Assembly (NCBI GenBank): GCA_945903635.1
Contig: CAMDOT010000031.1
Location: 1 to 37,845, forward strand
From: Rhizobium sp. Q54
GTDB taxonomy: Bacteria > Pseudomonadota > Alphaproteobacteria > Reyranellales > Reyranellaceae
Reading direction: 5' to 3'
DNA: 37,845 nt
Both the position numbers and the translations under genes were made by a program. The notes beneath the pieces were generated by a model that worked only from the letters and a program-made list of their open reading frames with translations, was not told where the DNA came from and ran no database searches. Below, piece after piece: positions 23,326-34,242 of the stretch. Within the stretch, counting starts at the first letter, position 1. Each line of letters opens with the position of its first letter.

Positions 23326-24740
23326 GGCCGCCTCTTCTTCCACTGGGCGTGGAACGTGCCGCCGGCCTGCGGTGCGGGAAGGTCGCGAAAGCGCGTCCAG
23401 CCGCCGGCCAGCGGCAGCGCGCGATAGCGGCCCTCGGCCCGTCCGAACAGCGCCAGCACGCGGTTGGCAAGGCCGGTGAGTCGGCGATAGAGCGCCGGCC
23501 GCCGGGCAACGAAGCTCCACAGCGCCAGGCCCTGGCGAACGGCCATGGGTGTCAGGTGGCGCTCGAACTCACGCTCGCGCCAGTGACGCATCAGCTTGGG
23601 CAACGGGATACGCACCGGGCAGACGCTCTCGCAACGCCCGCAGAAGGTGGACGCATTGGGCAGGTTGCCGGCCTCCTCGACGCCGATAAGCTGCGGCGTC
23701 AGCACGGCACCCAGTGGCCCGGGATAGACCCAGCCATAGGCGTGGCCGCCGATCGCGCCATAGACCGGACAATGGTTCATGCAGGCGCCGCAGCGGATGC
23801 AGCGCAGGATGTCCTGCATCTCGGTGCCGAGCACCGCCGAGCGGCCGTTGTCGAGGATGACGACGTGATAGTGCTCCGGCCCGTCGAGATCGCCGGGCCG
23901 CTTCGGCCCGGTGTTGAGCGTGGTGTAGGACGAGGATTCCTGGCCTGTCGCCGAGCGCGCCAGCACGCGCAGCAGGACGGCGGCGTCCTCGAGCGTCGGG
24001 ATCACCTTCTCGATGCTGGCCAGCACGATGTGCATCCGGGGCAACGTGTTGGAGAGATCGGCATTGCCCTCGTTGGTCACCAGCATCGACGAGCCGGTCT
24101 CGGCCACCAGGAAGTTGGCGCCGGTGAGGCCGACATCGGCGTCGAGGAATTTCTGGCGCAATACATGGCGGGCTTCGGCGACCAGATCGCTGCGCTCGGT
24201 CAGGCGCTTGGTGAAGCCCAGCTTGGCGTGATGCTCGAGGAAGGTATCGGCCACCTGGTCCTTGGTGAGATGTACCGCCGGCGCGATGATGTGGCTGGGC
24301 GGCTCGTGGCGGAGCTGGATGATGTATTCGCCGAGGTCGGTCTCGATCGGCGCGATGCCGATCTCCTCGAGATGCTCGTTGAGCGCGATCTCCTCGGCCA
24401 CCATCGACTTCGACTTGGCGACGGTCCGGGCGCCCATGCTCTGGCACAGCTCGCCGATGATGCGACGCGCGTCGGCGGCGGTCGGCGCCCAATGGACGTG
24501 GCCGCCCAGCGCCAGCACCTTGCGCTCGAACTCTTCGAGATAGAAATCGAGGTTGGCCAGCGCATGGTTCTTGATGTCGCGCGCGCGGTCGCGCAGGGCC
24601 TCGAACTCGGGCAGGCGCTCGGCTGCCTGGCGGCGGCGTTCCGAGAAGCCGACCTTCAGTTTGCTGAGCGAGTCCTGCAGGTTGGGATCGGCCAGCGCAT
24701 GGTCGACGTTGTCGTTGAAGTCGCGGGCGGTGGATTCCAT
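23322..24740 (-). CDS. lutB: Lactate utilization iron-sulfur protein B
   Basis: 472 residues. The N-terminal LUD domain includes HLEEIGIAPIETDLGEYI and LTGANFLVAETGSS. Two [4Fe-4S] motifs follow, CIRCGACMNHCPVYGAIGGH (first Cys at 314) and CGRCESVCPVRIPLPKL, then a C-terminal LutB extension ending HAQWKKRR. By family it is the electron-carrying subunit of the L-lactate oxidation complex in the cytoplasm or at the membrane face. The ATG overlaps the lutA stop (TGATG) and the stop overlaps lutC. Confidence 0.95.
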   Translation of the reverse strand: MESTARDFNDNVDHALADPNLQDSLSKLKVGFSERRRQAAERLPEFEALRDRARDIKNHALANLDFYLEEFERKVLALGGHVHWAPTAADARRIIGELCQSMGARTVAKSKSMVAEEIALNEHLEEIGIAPIETDLGEYIIQLRHEPPSHIIAPAVHLTKDQVADTFLEHHAKLGFTKRLTERSDLVAEARHVLRQKFLDADVGLTGANFLVAETGSSMLVTNEGNADLSNTLPRMHIVLASIEKVIPTLEDAAVLLRVLARSATGQESSSYTTLNTGPKRPGDLDGPEHYHVVILDNGRSAVLGTEMQDILRCIRCGACMNHCPVYGAIGGHAYGWVYPGPLGAVLTPQLIGVEEAGNLPNASTFCGRCESVCPVRIPLPKLMRHWREREFERHLTPMAVRQGLALWSFVARRPALYRRLTGLANRVLALFGRAEGRYRALPLAGGWTRFRDLPAPQAGGTFHAQWKKRRP

Positions 24741-25549
24741 CAGCCGGGCCCGCCCCATTTTCCGTCGCGTTCTGGTTCGCCGATCGGCGGCAGATCGCCC
24801 ATGCCGGCTAGCACTTCGGCGACATGGCGCACGCGGACGGTGCTGCCCTCGCGCTGCAGCTTGCCGGCCATGTTCATCAGGCAGCCGAGATCGCCGGCCA
24901 GCAGCGTGTCGGCGCCCGAGGCGGCGATATCGGCCGATTTCTCGCCGACCATGGCGTTCGATATTTCGGGATATTTCACGCAGAAGGTGCCGCCGAAGCC
25001 GCAGCACACCTCGGGCGTCTTCATTTCGCGAACCGACAGGCCCTGCACGGTCGACAGCAGCCGGCGGGGCTGGTCCTTGACGCCGAGCTCGCGCAGGCCG
25101 GAGCAGGAATCGTGATAGGTGACGGCGCCGTCATAACGCGCCGAGGCCTTTTTCACGCCCAGCACGTCGACCAGAAATGCCATCAACTCGTAACTGCGCC
25201 CGGCGAGGCTCTCGGCCCGGAGTTTCATTGCCGGATCGTCGTCGAACAGGCCGGGATAATGATGGCTCAACATGCCGCCGCAGGAACCGGACGGGGCCAC
25301 GACGGCGTCGTAGCCCTCGAAGGCTTCTATGACCTGAGCCGCGATCGCCCGTGTCGTGGCGCGGTCGCCGCTATTGTAGGCTGGCTGGCCGCAACATACC
25401 TGCAGGGACGGCACCTCGACCGTGCAGCCCGCCTCCTCGAGCAGTTTGACCGCGGCGAAGCCAATCGATGGCCGGAACAGATCGACGAGACAGGTGACGA
25501 AAAGCGCAACGCGGCGCGGGCGGGAAGTCGGGGACGGTGACTGTGACAC
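24740..25549 (-). CDS. lutA: Lactate utilization protein A (cysteine-rich Fe-S oxidoreductase)
   Basis: About 269 residues from GTG 25549; the frame upstream has no credible start and reads as non-family sequence, and the family N-terminus RRVALFVTCLVDLFRP begins ten or so residues later. Two CCG cysteine-rich domains are visible: SLQVCCGQPAYNSG and GSCGGMLSHHY, then HDSCSGLRELG and EVCCGFGGTFCVKYPEIS. It is the first gene of the lutABC operon. It diverges from katG across about 100 bases, so the katG operator at 25597-25611 might also touch its promoter. Confidence 0.9.
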   Translation of the reverse strand: MSQSPSPTSRPRRVALFVTCLVDLFRPSIGFAAVKLLEEAGCTVEVPSLQVCCGQPAYNSGDRATTRAIAAQVIEAFEGYDAVVAPSGSCGGMLSHHYPGLFDDDPAMKLRAESLAGRSYELMAFLVDVLGVKKASARYDGAVTYHDSCSGLRELGVKDQPRRLLSTVQGLSVREMKTPEVCCGFGGTFCVKYPEISNAMVGEKSADIAASGADTLLAGDLGCLMNMAGKLQREGSTVRVRHVAEVLAGMGDLPPIGEPERDGKWGGPG

Positions 25550-25592
25550 GGCGGCCAAGATGGCAGTCGCGAAAATGGGGTGCAACGCCCCC

Positions 25593-27861
<2,269 letters not shown>

Positions 27862-27883
27862 TCTCGAAGGCGCCAGATCTCGA

Positions 27884-27916
27884 AGGCGGCGTTTCCAGAA
27901 AACAGAAACGCCGCTT
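27884..27916. terminator. Terminator between convergent katG and mltA
   Basis: GCGGCGTTTC (27886-27895), a 9-base A-rich loop and GAAACGCCGC (27905-27914) form a perfect 10-bp stem with weak A/T extension. It is near-symmetrical and probably serves both strands. Just before it a short direct repeat, atctcgaaggcg, occurs twice (27861, 27877). Confidence 0.75.
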
Positions 27917-27940
27917 CGGGCGACAGCGCCTGAAGCGGCG

Positions 27941-29044
27941 TCAGCTCTTGTTGGGCACCAGGACGATGGCGCGGCCGGCGCTGTTCATGCGGCCGGCCCA
28001 TTCCGCAGCCTGCGGGCCGGCGCCGTAGAACACGTCGCCGCGCGCTGGTCCCAGGATGGCGGCGCCGGCATCCTGGGCGATCATCAGGCGGCGATACGGC
28101 TCGGTGGCGCCGGGCTTGCGATAGACGGGGCGGGCGGTGTCGATCCAGACCGGCGTGCCGAAGGGAGTGAGCGACGTGTCGACCGCCAGGCTGCGCTGCG
28201 CGGTAAGCGGCACGCCCTCGGCGCCGGCTGCGGTCTGGCTCTTGGTGTCCCTGAAGAAGATATAGCGCTCGTTCTTGCGCATCACGTCGCGCGCCTGCTG
28301 CGGATTGCGTTTTAGCCAGTCGCGGATCGCCGGCCAGTTGGCGTCGTCCTTCTTCATCACGCCCATCTCGATCAGCACGTTGCCGATGGCGGTGTAGGGC
28401 CGATTGTTGGAGCCGTCGAAGCCCAAGGTCATCGTGCCGCCCTCGGCGAGCTGGATTTTGCCGCTGCCCTGGACCTGGACCTCGAACAAGCCGACCGGAT
28501 CCTGCACCCAGGCGATTTCGAGCCCCTTGCCCTTCAAGGCTCCCTGCTCGATCTCGGCCCGCGTGTAGTAAGGCTTGTCGGTGAGGTCGGGTGGCTTGCG
28601 ATAGACCGGCACGGTGAACAGGCGCGACGGCGCCTTGCTGCCGCGCATCTCGGGCTCGAAATAGCCCGTGAACTTGCCCGGCGACTGGACCACGAGCGGT
28701 CGGAAATTCTCCTCGAAGAACTGGCGGGCGCCCCGGTTGTCGCCGGCCTTGACCGCGGCGCCAGCATCGCAGATGCGCTTCCATTCGGCCGGGGTGACGG
28801 TCTTTTCGCCGCCATCGGTGGCGATCTTGACGTCGGGTCCGGCTGTCAGCTTGGGGCAGGAGCGGCGAAAGGTGGCGAGCGCTTCGCCGTGTTTTTCGTC
28901 CGCCCAGCCGGCGATCTCGTTGAAGGAGATCGGCGCCATCGCCACCCGCTTTTCGGGCGCGCTGGCTCCCCCGCCCGCGCATGCAGACAGGAGACCGGCG
29001 ACGGCGAGCCACATCGCGCCGCCGGACAGGACGCTCCAGCGCAT
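27941..29044 (-). CDS. mltA: Membrane-bound lytic murein transglycosylase A
   Basis: 367 residues. Lipoprotein signal with lipobox LLSAC near residue 22. The MltA domain has [11 protein letters not shown], and the C-terminal 3D domain has [31 protein letters not shown] (catalytic Asp in the DxFxG motif) and [15 protein letters not shown]. It cleaves the beta-1,4 bond of peptidoglycan, forming 1,6-anhydromuramic ends, at the outer membrane. It lies 15 bases after the Tim44-like gene, an order common in alphaproteobacteria. Confidence 0.96.
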   Translation of the reverse strand: MRWSVLSGGAMWLAVAGLLSACAGGGASAPEKRVAMAPISFNEIAGWADEKHGEALATFRRSCPKLTAGPDVKIATDGGEKTVTPAEWKRICDAGAAVKAGDNRGARQFFEENFRPLVVQSPGKFTGYFEPEMRGSKAPSRLFTVPVYRKPPDLTDKPYYTRAEIEQGALKGKGLEIAWVQDPVGLFEVQVQGSGKIQLAEGGTMTLGFDGSNNRPYTAIGNVLIEMGVMKKDDANWPAIRDWLKRNPQQARDVMRKNERYIFFRDTKSQTAAGAEGVPLTAQRSLAVDTSLTPFGTPVWIDTARPVYRKPGATEPYRRLMIAQDAGAAILGPARGDVFYGAGPQAAEWAGRMNSAGRAIVLVPNKS

Positions 29045-29059
29045 ATTCGGAAAGCCTCC

Positions 29060-29800
29060 CTAGCCTTCGCTTTCAGTCTTGGTCAGCAGCCAATTGGGAT
29101 CGCTGGACTTGGTGTCGCGGCGGAACGTCCAGAGATCGACGACCTTCTGCACCTCGTTCGGATTGCCGTCGGCGATCTGGCCGTCGGCATTGCGCACCAC
29201 GTTGATCTGCTCGCTGACGAAACGCACCGTGACCGAGGCGAGGCTGCCCTGCAGCTCGGCTGCGGCGATGTCGGAGGCTTCGAAGCCGATCAGCGTGGTC
29301 TCGGCCTTTTCCTTGCGCTCGGCACGGCCACGAATGGCGCCCTCGAAGCTCGAAAAAGTCGCGTCGTCCAGCAATGGACGCAGCGTTGCCACATCATCGC
29401 GGGCAAAAGCCTCGACGATGGCGGTGAAAGCGGCGCGGGCGCCGGTGCAGAAACCCATGGGGTCGAACGAGGGGTCGGCGGCGCGAATGGCGGCGACGGC
29501 GGCGGTGGCGGTCGGCAGGACCGTGGCGCGAATCCCGCCCGGTCCGGTCACGGACGACGGCGGGCGCGGCGCGGGCGCATTGGCGGTTGGGAGAGGAACG
29601 ACATTGTCGGACCGTCCCGAGGCGCTGCCCGGTGCATCACCGACGCGCGGCGCCGGCGTCGAGGGCGGTGCCGGAGGCGTGAACGGATCACGCGCGGGCG
29701 GACGCTCGCTGCCGGTGCGTTTGCCGAGGACGGAACGCAGTCGCAGGATCAAGAATACCGCGACCAGCCCGATGAGAATGATGTCGTAGTTGTTACCCAC
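29060..29800 (-). CDS. Tim44-like domain protein
   Basis: About 246 residues from GTG 29800, which has GGAG seven bases upstream; an upstream TTG (29827) is the alternative. It has an N-terminal membrane segment (YDIILIGLVAVFLIL), a long Pro/Ala-rich linker (about 30-95), and a C-terminal Tim44 domain (FCTGARAAFTAIVEAFARDD, LRPLLDDATFSSFEGAI, VQKVVDLWTFRRD, NWLLTKTE). In mitochondria this fold recruits the import motor; the bacterial homologue (TimA-like) is a membrane-anchored protein of poorly known role. It is co-transcribed with mltA. Confidence 0.9.
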   Translation of the reverse strand: MGNNYDIILIGLVAVFLILRLRSVLGKRTGSERPPARDPFTPPAPPSTPAPRVGDAPGSASGRSDNVVPLPTANAPAPRPPSSVTGPGGIRATVLPTATAAVAAIRAADPSFDPMGFCTGARAAFTAIVEAFARDDVATLRPLLDDATFSSFEGAIRGRAERKEKAETTLIGFEASDIAAAELQGSLASVTVRFVSEQINVVRNADGQIADGNPNEVQKVVDLWTFRRDTKSSDPNWLLTKTESEG

Positions 29801-29889
29801 GATGGCGCTCCGCCAACTCGTTACCAACCCGCTTCAAATTACATAAGCCCCGAATGCGGAAAGGGCAAGGCAACCGGGAAGCCCCGATT

Positions 29890-31242
29890 TTACGTCGCCA
29901 GAACCACAATATCGACTAAATCCTCGACGCCCCCTACCCGTCGTCCGGCCCGCCTCTCGCGCACCGCCGGAGGAACGTAACCCTGCCGCTCGGCGAGGGC
30001 GTAGGTGGCGCTGTCCGTCACCGCCCGGGTCTTTTCTTCCTTGTTGTGCTTCTCGAGCTTGGCCGCGAAGTTGACGGCATCGCCGATCACGGTGAATTCC
30101 AGCCGCTCGCCGTCGCCCACGGCACCGAAGACGACCCTGCCCGCCGATACCGCCAGGCCGATGGTGAGCGGCGGCAGCCCGGAGGCCCGGCGTTCGCCGA
30201 TCCAGCGGTCGGCCGCGGCGATCACCGCGTCGGCGGCGCGCAGTGCATCGGCAGTGGCCGTCGTCGAGGCGGCCACGGCGCCGAACGAGGCCAGGATGCC
30301 GTCGCCCAGGAACTTGTCGATGCTGCCGCCATTGCTGGCGATCAGTGGACAGACCCGGCCCTGATAGTCCTGCAGGACCTTCATCACCTCGTCGGGCTCG
30401 AGTTCGGTCGATAGCCGGGTGAAGCCGCGCAGATCGACGTTCAGGATGGCGACGTCGCGCAATTCGCCCTCGCCCGCCTTGACCGACATCGCGGCCGTCC
30501 GGATGCGGGCGGCGACGCCGGGGTCGAAGAAGCGCGACAGGTCGCGCGCGGCGGCGCCCTCGCTGACCGATCGCACCAGCAGGTGACGGGCCCGCGCGAT
30601 GGCCAGCGCCAGCACCATGGTGGTGAGCAGGATGGCGATGATCTTGTCGATCTCGGCGCCCACCAGAAGGGCGTTGGATGTCATGTATTCGATGAAATTG
30701 TGCGTCCGGTTGGGCGGCCCGCCGCGCCCCGTGGAGACATAGTAGGTGAGATAGGCCCAGCCGGCCGCGGCGCAGATGCCGCTGAACATCACCAGTCGCG
30801 CCTCGAAGCGCAGCGCGCGGAGGCCGATGAACAGGAAGACGTACAGAAGCGTCGGCACCTTCAGATAGAAGGCGGCGGTCTGGGCATATTTGAGGTGGAA
30901 GCTGAAGATCAGCCCCATCAACAACGCAATGTCGATCACCACGGAGAGATAGATCACCCAGGTCGGCAGCAGGCGCATGTAGGCCAGCGCCAATCGGACG
31001 ATGCAGATCGCGCCGTAGATCAGCAGGACTTCCAGCTCGACCGAATAGTCGTCCTGCACCAGCCCTTCGGCCATGCTGGTGCCTTCATAGACGCCGATGA
31101 GCAGGCTCACGATGATGAGCTGGATCCAGCCGATCAGGATCTCGCTGCGCTCCTGCTGAAGCCGGATCGCGTCACGCACGCGCTCGGGGAGGTTTTCCGG
31201 TCCGCCGCGGTCGAACAGCCAGCCGCCGAGGCGGGCGAACAT
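29890..31242 (-). CDS. Membrane-anchored class III adenylate/guanylate cyclase
   Basis: 450 residues from ATG 31242, whose TGATG overlap with the upstream stop and GGAGAAGG site fix the start. Six hydrophobic segments lie within residues 35-220, then the cyclase domain (about 260-420). Metal-binding Asp270 is in LNVDLRGFT and Asp314 in KFLGDGILASFG; Lys310 is at the adenine-selecting position, favouring ATP. Asn391 is in GDAVNFAAKLEKHN, but the transition-state Arg expected four residues later is Lys395. It should make cAMP at the inner membrane. It is third in an overlapping operon with an MBL hydrolase and a methyltransferase. Confidence 0.92.
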   Translation of the reverse strand: MFARLGGWLFDRGGPENLPERVRDAIRLQQERSEILIGWIQLIIVSLLIGVYEGTSMAEGLVQDDYSVELEVLLIYGAICIVRLALAYMRLLPTWVIYLSVVIDIALLMGLIFSFHLKYAQTAAFYLKVPTLLYVFLFIGLRALRFEARLVMFSGICAAAGWAYLTYYVSTGRGGPPNRTHNFIEYMTSNALLVGAEIDKIIAILLTTMVLALAIARARHLLVRSVSEGAAARDLSRFFDPGVAARIRTAAMSVKAGEGELRDVAILNVDLRGFTRLSTELEPDEVMKVLQDYQGRVCPLIASNGGSIDKFLGDGILASFGAVAASTTATADALRAADAVIAAADRWIGERRASGLPPLTIGLAVSAGRVVFGAVGDGERLEFTVIGDAVNFAAKLEKHNKEEKTRAVTDSATYALAERQGYVPPAVRERRAGRRVGGVEDLVDIVVLAT

Positions 31243-32078
31243 CAGACCTTCTCCAGCCACAGGCTGGTGGCCATCGCCTCGTCCGGCTGCGGCAGACGGG
31301 CCACCACCGAAGCGGCCAGACGATCACCCATCCGCCGCGTCGCCCACACACTCGAGAACAGCGGCCGATAGGCGCCCGAGGTGAGCATCGGCAGCACGCC
31401 CTGCTGTTCGTTGTAGTTCCGCCAACCCCACACCGTCGGATAGTCGAACGGCAGGAAGATGTCATGGATGTGCACGAGGACGCCCGCCGGCAGGCGGGGC
31501 AGCACGCGATTGAGCAGGATGTCGACGTCGCTGCCGGGCATCAGGATGTGGCTCGAATCGATGAACAGGATGTCGCCCGCCTGAAGCCCGTCGAAGGCAT
31601 CGGGCGGCGCGGCCTGTAGGGTCGAGGGCACCACGCGCACCCCCGGCAGGCCGACGATGTCGGCGCGCGGCATCGGATCGATGGCGAGGATCTCGCCGAC
31701 GCCGCATTCCGCGCGGGCAAGGATGCGGGTCGAATGGCCCGACCCGACTTCGACGATGCGCTGTGGCTTGCGTTCGCGGACCAGGGCGTAGGCAACGGCG
31801 GCATCGAGCGCGGGAAACCAGGATTGCCCGGTCAGGCTCTTCAGGCCCTCGATTTCCACGGCCCGGCGATCGACCGTGTCGAGCATCTCGGCGAACGCCC
31901 CGGCGTGCCGCTCGAAGAGCTGCTCGATCGCCGGATAGGGCGGCTGGGCGCCGGGCGGCGGCAGAAGCGGGGCGTAGCGATGCGGGATGAACCAGCCACG
32001 CGGGGCGAGCCCCAGCACGGTCGGCAATCCGAGCGCCAGCCGCCGCCAGCGTCCGCGCAGGCTGAGCGAGCCGGTCAC
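31242..32078 (-). CDS. Class I SAM-dependent methyltransferase-like protein
   Basis: 278 residues from GTG 32078, which overlaps the upstream stop as GTGA. The core shows QRIVEVGSGHSTRILARA (motif I), EILAIDPMPRADIVGL, GDILFIDSSHILMPGSDVDI and GVLVHIHDIFLPFDYP. This Methyltransf_24-type pattern has an IDSSH/HIHD pair that in related proteins binds metal. The N-terminal ~20 residues are hydrophobic and basic and might anchor it. The substrate is unknown. The TGATG overlap at its end couples it to the adenylate cyclase. Confidence 0.85.
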   Translation of the reverse strand: MTGSLSLRGRWRRLALGLPTVLGLAPRGWFIPHRYAPLLPPPGAQPPYPAIEQLFERHAGAFAEMLDTVDRRAVEIEGLKSLTGQSWFPALDAAVAYALVRERKPQRIVEVGSGHSTRILARAECGVGEILAIDPMPRADIVGLPGVRVVPSTLQAAPPDAFDGLQAGDILFIDSSHILMPGSDVDILLNRVLPRLPAGVLVHIHDIFLPFDYPTVWGWRNYNEQQGVLPMLTSGAYRPLFSSVWATRRMGDRLAASVVARLPQPDEAMATSLWLEKV

Positions 32079-32926
32079 GGGGTGAGCGTCAGGCCTTCGT
32101 GGGCGACGAGCGCGCGCGGCAGGCCGCCCGGCGCGTTGCCGGGCCGGGCCGCAGCCGCCTCGCGGGCCACACCGTCCATGAAGGCGTCGTCGTGGCTGGG
32201 ATCGTGATGGAAGATGGCGAGCGTGCCGACTCCGGCCGCGTCGGCCAATCGCGCGCCCTCCTGCCAGGTCGAGTGGCCCCAGCCGCGATAGCGCGGGTAT
32301 TCGTCGTCGGTGTAGCTCGAGTCGTAGATCATCACGTCGGCACCGCGGCAGAGTTCGACGATGGTCTCGTCGCGCCTGCCCTCGTAATGCTCGGTGTCGG
32401 TGATGTAGCAGATCGACTTGCCGCCGTGCTCGATGCGGTAGCCGGTGGCACCGTTGGGATGGTTGAGGGGCGCCGTGCGCATGCTCACCGCCTCGCCGCA
32501 GGAGAGGGTCTGGCCGCTCTTGAATTCCTTGAACGAGACAGTTGCCTGGAAGACCTCGAGCGACACCGGATAGAGTGGCGCCTGCATCAGGTGGCCGACG
32601 ACCTTTTTCAGCGTGTAGGGCGCCTCGAGGTGACCCGCCCACATGCGCACCGAATTGCGCTGTTCAAACAGCGGCGCGAAGAAGGTGAGGCCCGAGATGT
32701 GATCGAGATGGGTGTGGGTGAAGTAGATGTCGATGTCGAGCGGCGCCTGGCGGGCCAGTTCCAGGCCCAGCGTGCGGATCCCCGTGCCGGCATCGAAAAT
32801 CAGCCGCCGGCCGGCCGCGGTGACTTCCAGGCATGAGGTGTTGCCGCCATAGCGCGTATACTCCGCGCCGGAGCAGGAAATGGAACCACGCACACCCCAA
32901 AACCGGACTTTCAGACCATCGGCCAA
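32075..32926 (-). CDS. MBL-fold metallohydrolase (TaR3-like / phosphodiesterase-like)
   Basis: About 283 residues. The family N-terminus KVRFWGVRGSISCSGAEYTR begins just inside the chosen TTG start at 32926, preceded by AGGAAAGGGG; GTG 32965 and TTG 33031 are in-frame alternatives that only add low-complexity sequence. The zinc motif HTHLDH (71-76) is intact. Later ligands are probably the His in LNHPNG and the Asp in ITDTEHYEG, with a final His in IFHHDPSHDD. Members of this fold include cyclic-nucleotide phosphodiesterases and other hydrolases. Placement first in an operon with an adenylate cyclase makes cAMP hydrolysis an attractive but unproven role. Confidence 0.85.
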   Translation of the reverse strand: MADGLKVRFWGVRGSISCSGAEYTRYGGNTSCLEVTAAGRRLIFDAGTGIRTLGLELARQAPLDIDIYFTHTHLDHISGLTFFAPLFEQRNSVRMWAGHLEAPYTLKKVVGHLMQAPLYPVSLEVFQATVSFKEFKSGQTLSCGEAVSMRTAPLNHPNGATGYRIEHGGKSICYITDTEHYEGRRDETIVELCRGADVMIYDSSYTDDEYPRYRGWGHSTWQEGARLADAAGVGTLAIFHHDPSHDDAFMDGVAREAAAARPGNAPGGLPRALVAHEGLTLTP

Positions 32927-33093
32927 GGACCCGATACCCCTTTCCTCTTCGCCCGCAGAGTCCACGTGCGGGTGGCCCGCGTCAACCGAGGCCGGTCCCG
33001 CCCCGGAACTGGTCCTGTTCTTGCCCGGCAATCCAATGGCTGGCGTTTCACGTATTGTTGCAGGGGGCGAGTGAAATCGCCCGCCTGCGCGCG

Positions 33094-33121
33094 TTGCCTA
33101 GAACCTTGTTCGGGGTAATAC
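33094..33121 (+). promoter_or_regulatory. Promoter immediately upstream of hspQ
   Basis: TTGCCT (33094-33099), a 16-base spacer and TAATAC (33116-33121). The -10 ends only seven bases before the ATG at 33129, so transcription would begin at or next to the start codon. No ribosome site lies between. A match to the sigma-32 consensus was not seen. Confidence 0.5.
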
Positions 33122-33128
33122 TTACGTC

Positions 33129-33500
33129 ATGGAAATCGACAATCACGCTTCTCCTCCGGCGATCGTCGAACAGCCGATGCGTACGGCCAAGTTCGCGATC
33201 GGACAGGTGGTGAAGCACCGCAAATTCCCGTTCCGCGGCGTCATCTTCGACGTCGACCCGGTGTTCGCCAACACCGAGGAGTGGCTGTCGTCGATCCCGG
33301 CGGAAGTTCGCCCGCGTCGCGACCAGCCCTTCTATCACCTGCTGGCCGAGAATTCGCAGACGACCTATGTCGCCTACGTCTCGGAACAGAACCTGCTGCC
33401 CGACGACACCGGCAAGCCGGTGTCGCATCCCCAGGTTCCGCACTTCTTCAAGGAACTGAAGCGCGGCCACTACGTCTCACGCGACCGCGCGCTGCACTGA
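33129..33500 (+). CDS. hspQ: Heat shock protein HspQ
   Basis: 123 residues. The conserved HspQ core runs from AKFAIGQVVKHRKFPFRGVI through DVDPVFANTEEWL, PFYHLLAEN and TYVAYVSEQNLL to the end. HspQ (YccV-like) is a hemimethylated-DNA-binding-type fold that in enterobacteria modulates Lon specificity during heat stress. The N-terminal ~16 residues are extra relative to the core; ATG 33177 is the alternative start, but neither start has a clear ribosome site. The stop is three bases from the convergent RraA-like gene. Confidence 0.93.
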   Translation: MEIDNHASPPAIVEQPMRTAKFAIGQVVKHRKFPFRGVIFDVDPVFANTEEWLSSIPAEVRPRRDQPFYHLLAENSQTTYVAYVSEQNLLPDDTGKPVSHPQVPHFFKELKRGHYVSRDRALH

Positions 33501-33503
33501 GGC

Positions 33504-34208
33504 CTAGTGAATGTCCTCCGAGGCCGCGAAGGCCTTGCGCAGGACCTCGATCCCGAACCCCTTCTTCTTCGCCGCGTCGAGGATCACCTTCTCCTTGCGC
33601 TCCAGCAGCTTGATCGCGGCCGGCAACTTGGCCGCCAGGTCGTGCGGGATGACCACGGCGCCATGTCGGTCGGCGTGAATCAGGTCGCCATGGACCACGG
33701 TCATGCCGAAGATGTCGACGGGCATGCCCCAGCCTTCGACGTGCACGAAGGCATGGCTGGGACCGACCTTGCCGGCGAGAATGGGAAAGCCCTTGGCCAG
33801 CACGCCGAGATCGCGCACCGAACCGTTGGTGACGCAGCCCAGCACGCCCAGGCCGCGATGCACGGTGCTGTTGACCTCGCCCCACATGGCGCCAGTGCCG
33901 GGATTTGAATCGAGATCCTGGATGATGGCGACGCTCGGGCCGTGGCCGCTCACGACATATTCGTACCAGCCGACGCGCTTTGCCTTCTTCTCGGCGGCTG
34001 AGCCCACCGCCGGCTGAGCGGCACGGATGACGCCGGTGCGGGCATATCCCACCATCGGCGGGGCGTCGGGTTCGGTCGGATGGAGATGCTGGGTCGTGAA
34101 GCCCGTCGCGGTGCGAACACCGCGCGCTTCCTCGAGCGCGTTGCAGATCGTCGGTGTGTCGACGGCGCGCAACGCGTCGAACAGCTTCTTCTGGGTCTTG
34201 GCGTCCAT
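33504..34208 (-). CDS. RraA / HMG-aldolase family protein
   Basis: 234 residues. It has the RraA fold with PTICNALEE at the start, the G-x-x-RD-type active-site stretch CVTNGSVRDLGVL, and GDLIHADRHGAVVIP near the end. In bacteria this family includes 4-hydroxy-4-methyl-2-oxoglutarate/oxaloacetate aldolases and the RNase E regulator RraA; the longer N-terminus and alphaproteobacterial setting favour the aldolase-like branch. It lies 34 bases after a solute-binding-protein gene on the same strand, so they may share a transcript and perhaps a catabolic role. Confidence 0.88.
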   Translation of the reverse strand: MDAKTQKKLFDALRAVDTPTICNALEEARGVRTATGFTTQHLHPTEPDAPPMVGYARTGVIRAAQPAVGSAAEKKAKRVGWYEYVVSGHGPSVAIIQDLDSNPGTGAMWGEVNSTVHRGLGVLGCVTNGSVRDLGVLAKGFPILAGKVGPSHAFVHVEGWGMPVDIFGMTVVHGDLIHADRHGAVVIPHDLAAKLPAAIKLLERKEKVILDAAKKKGFGIEVLRKAFAASEDIH

Positions 34209-34242
34209 CGTCGTTTCCCCGATTGTCTTCAGTTGGTTGTCG

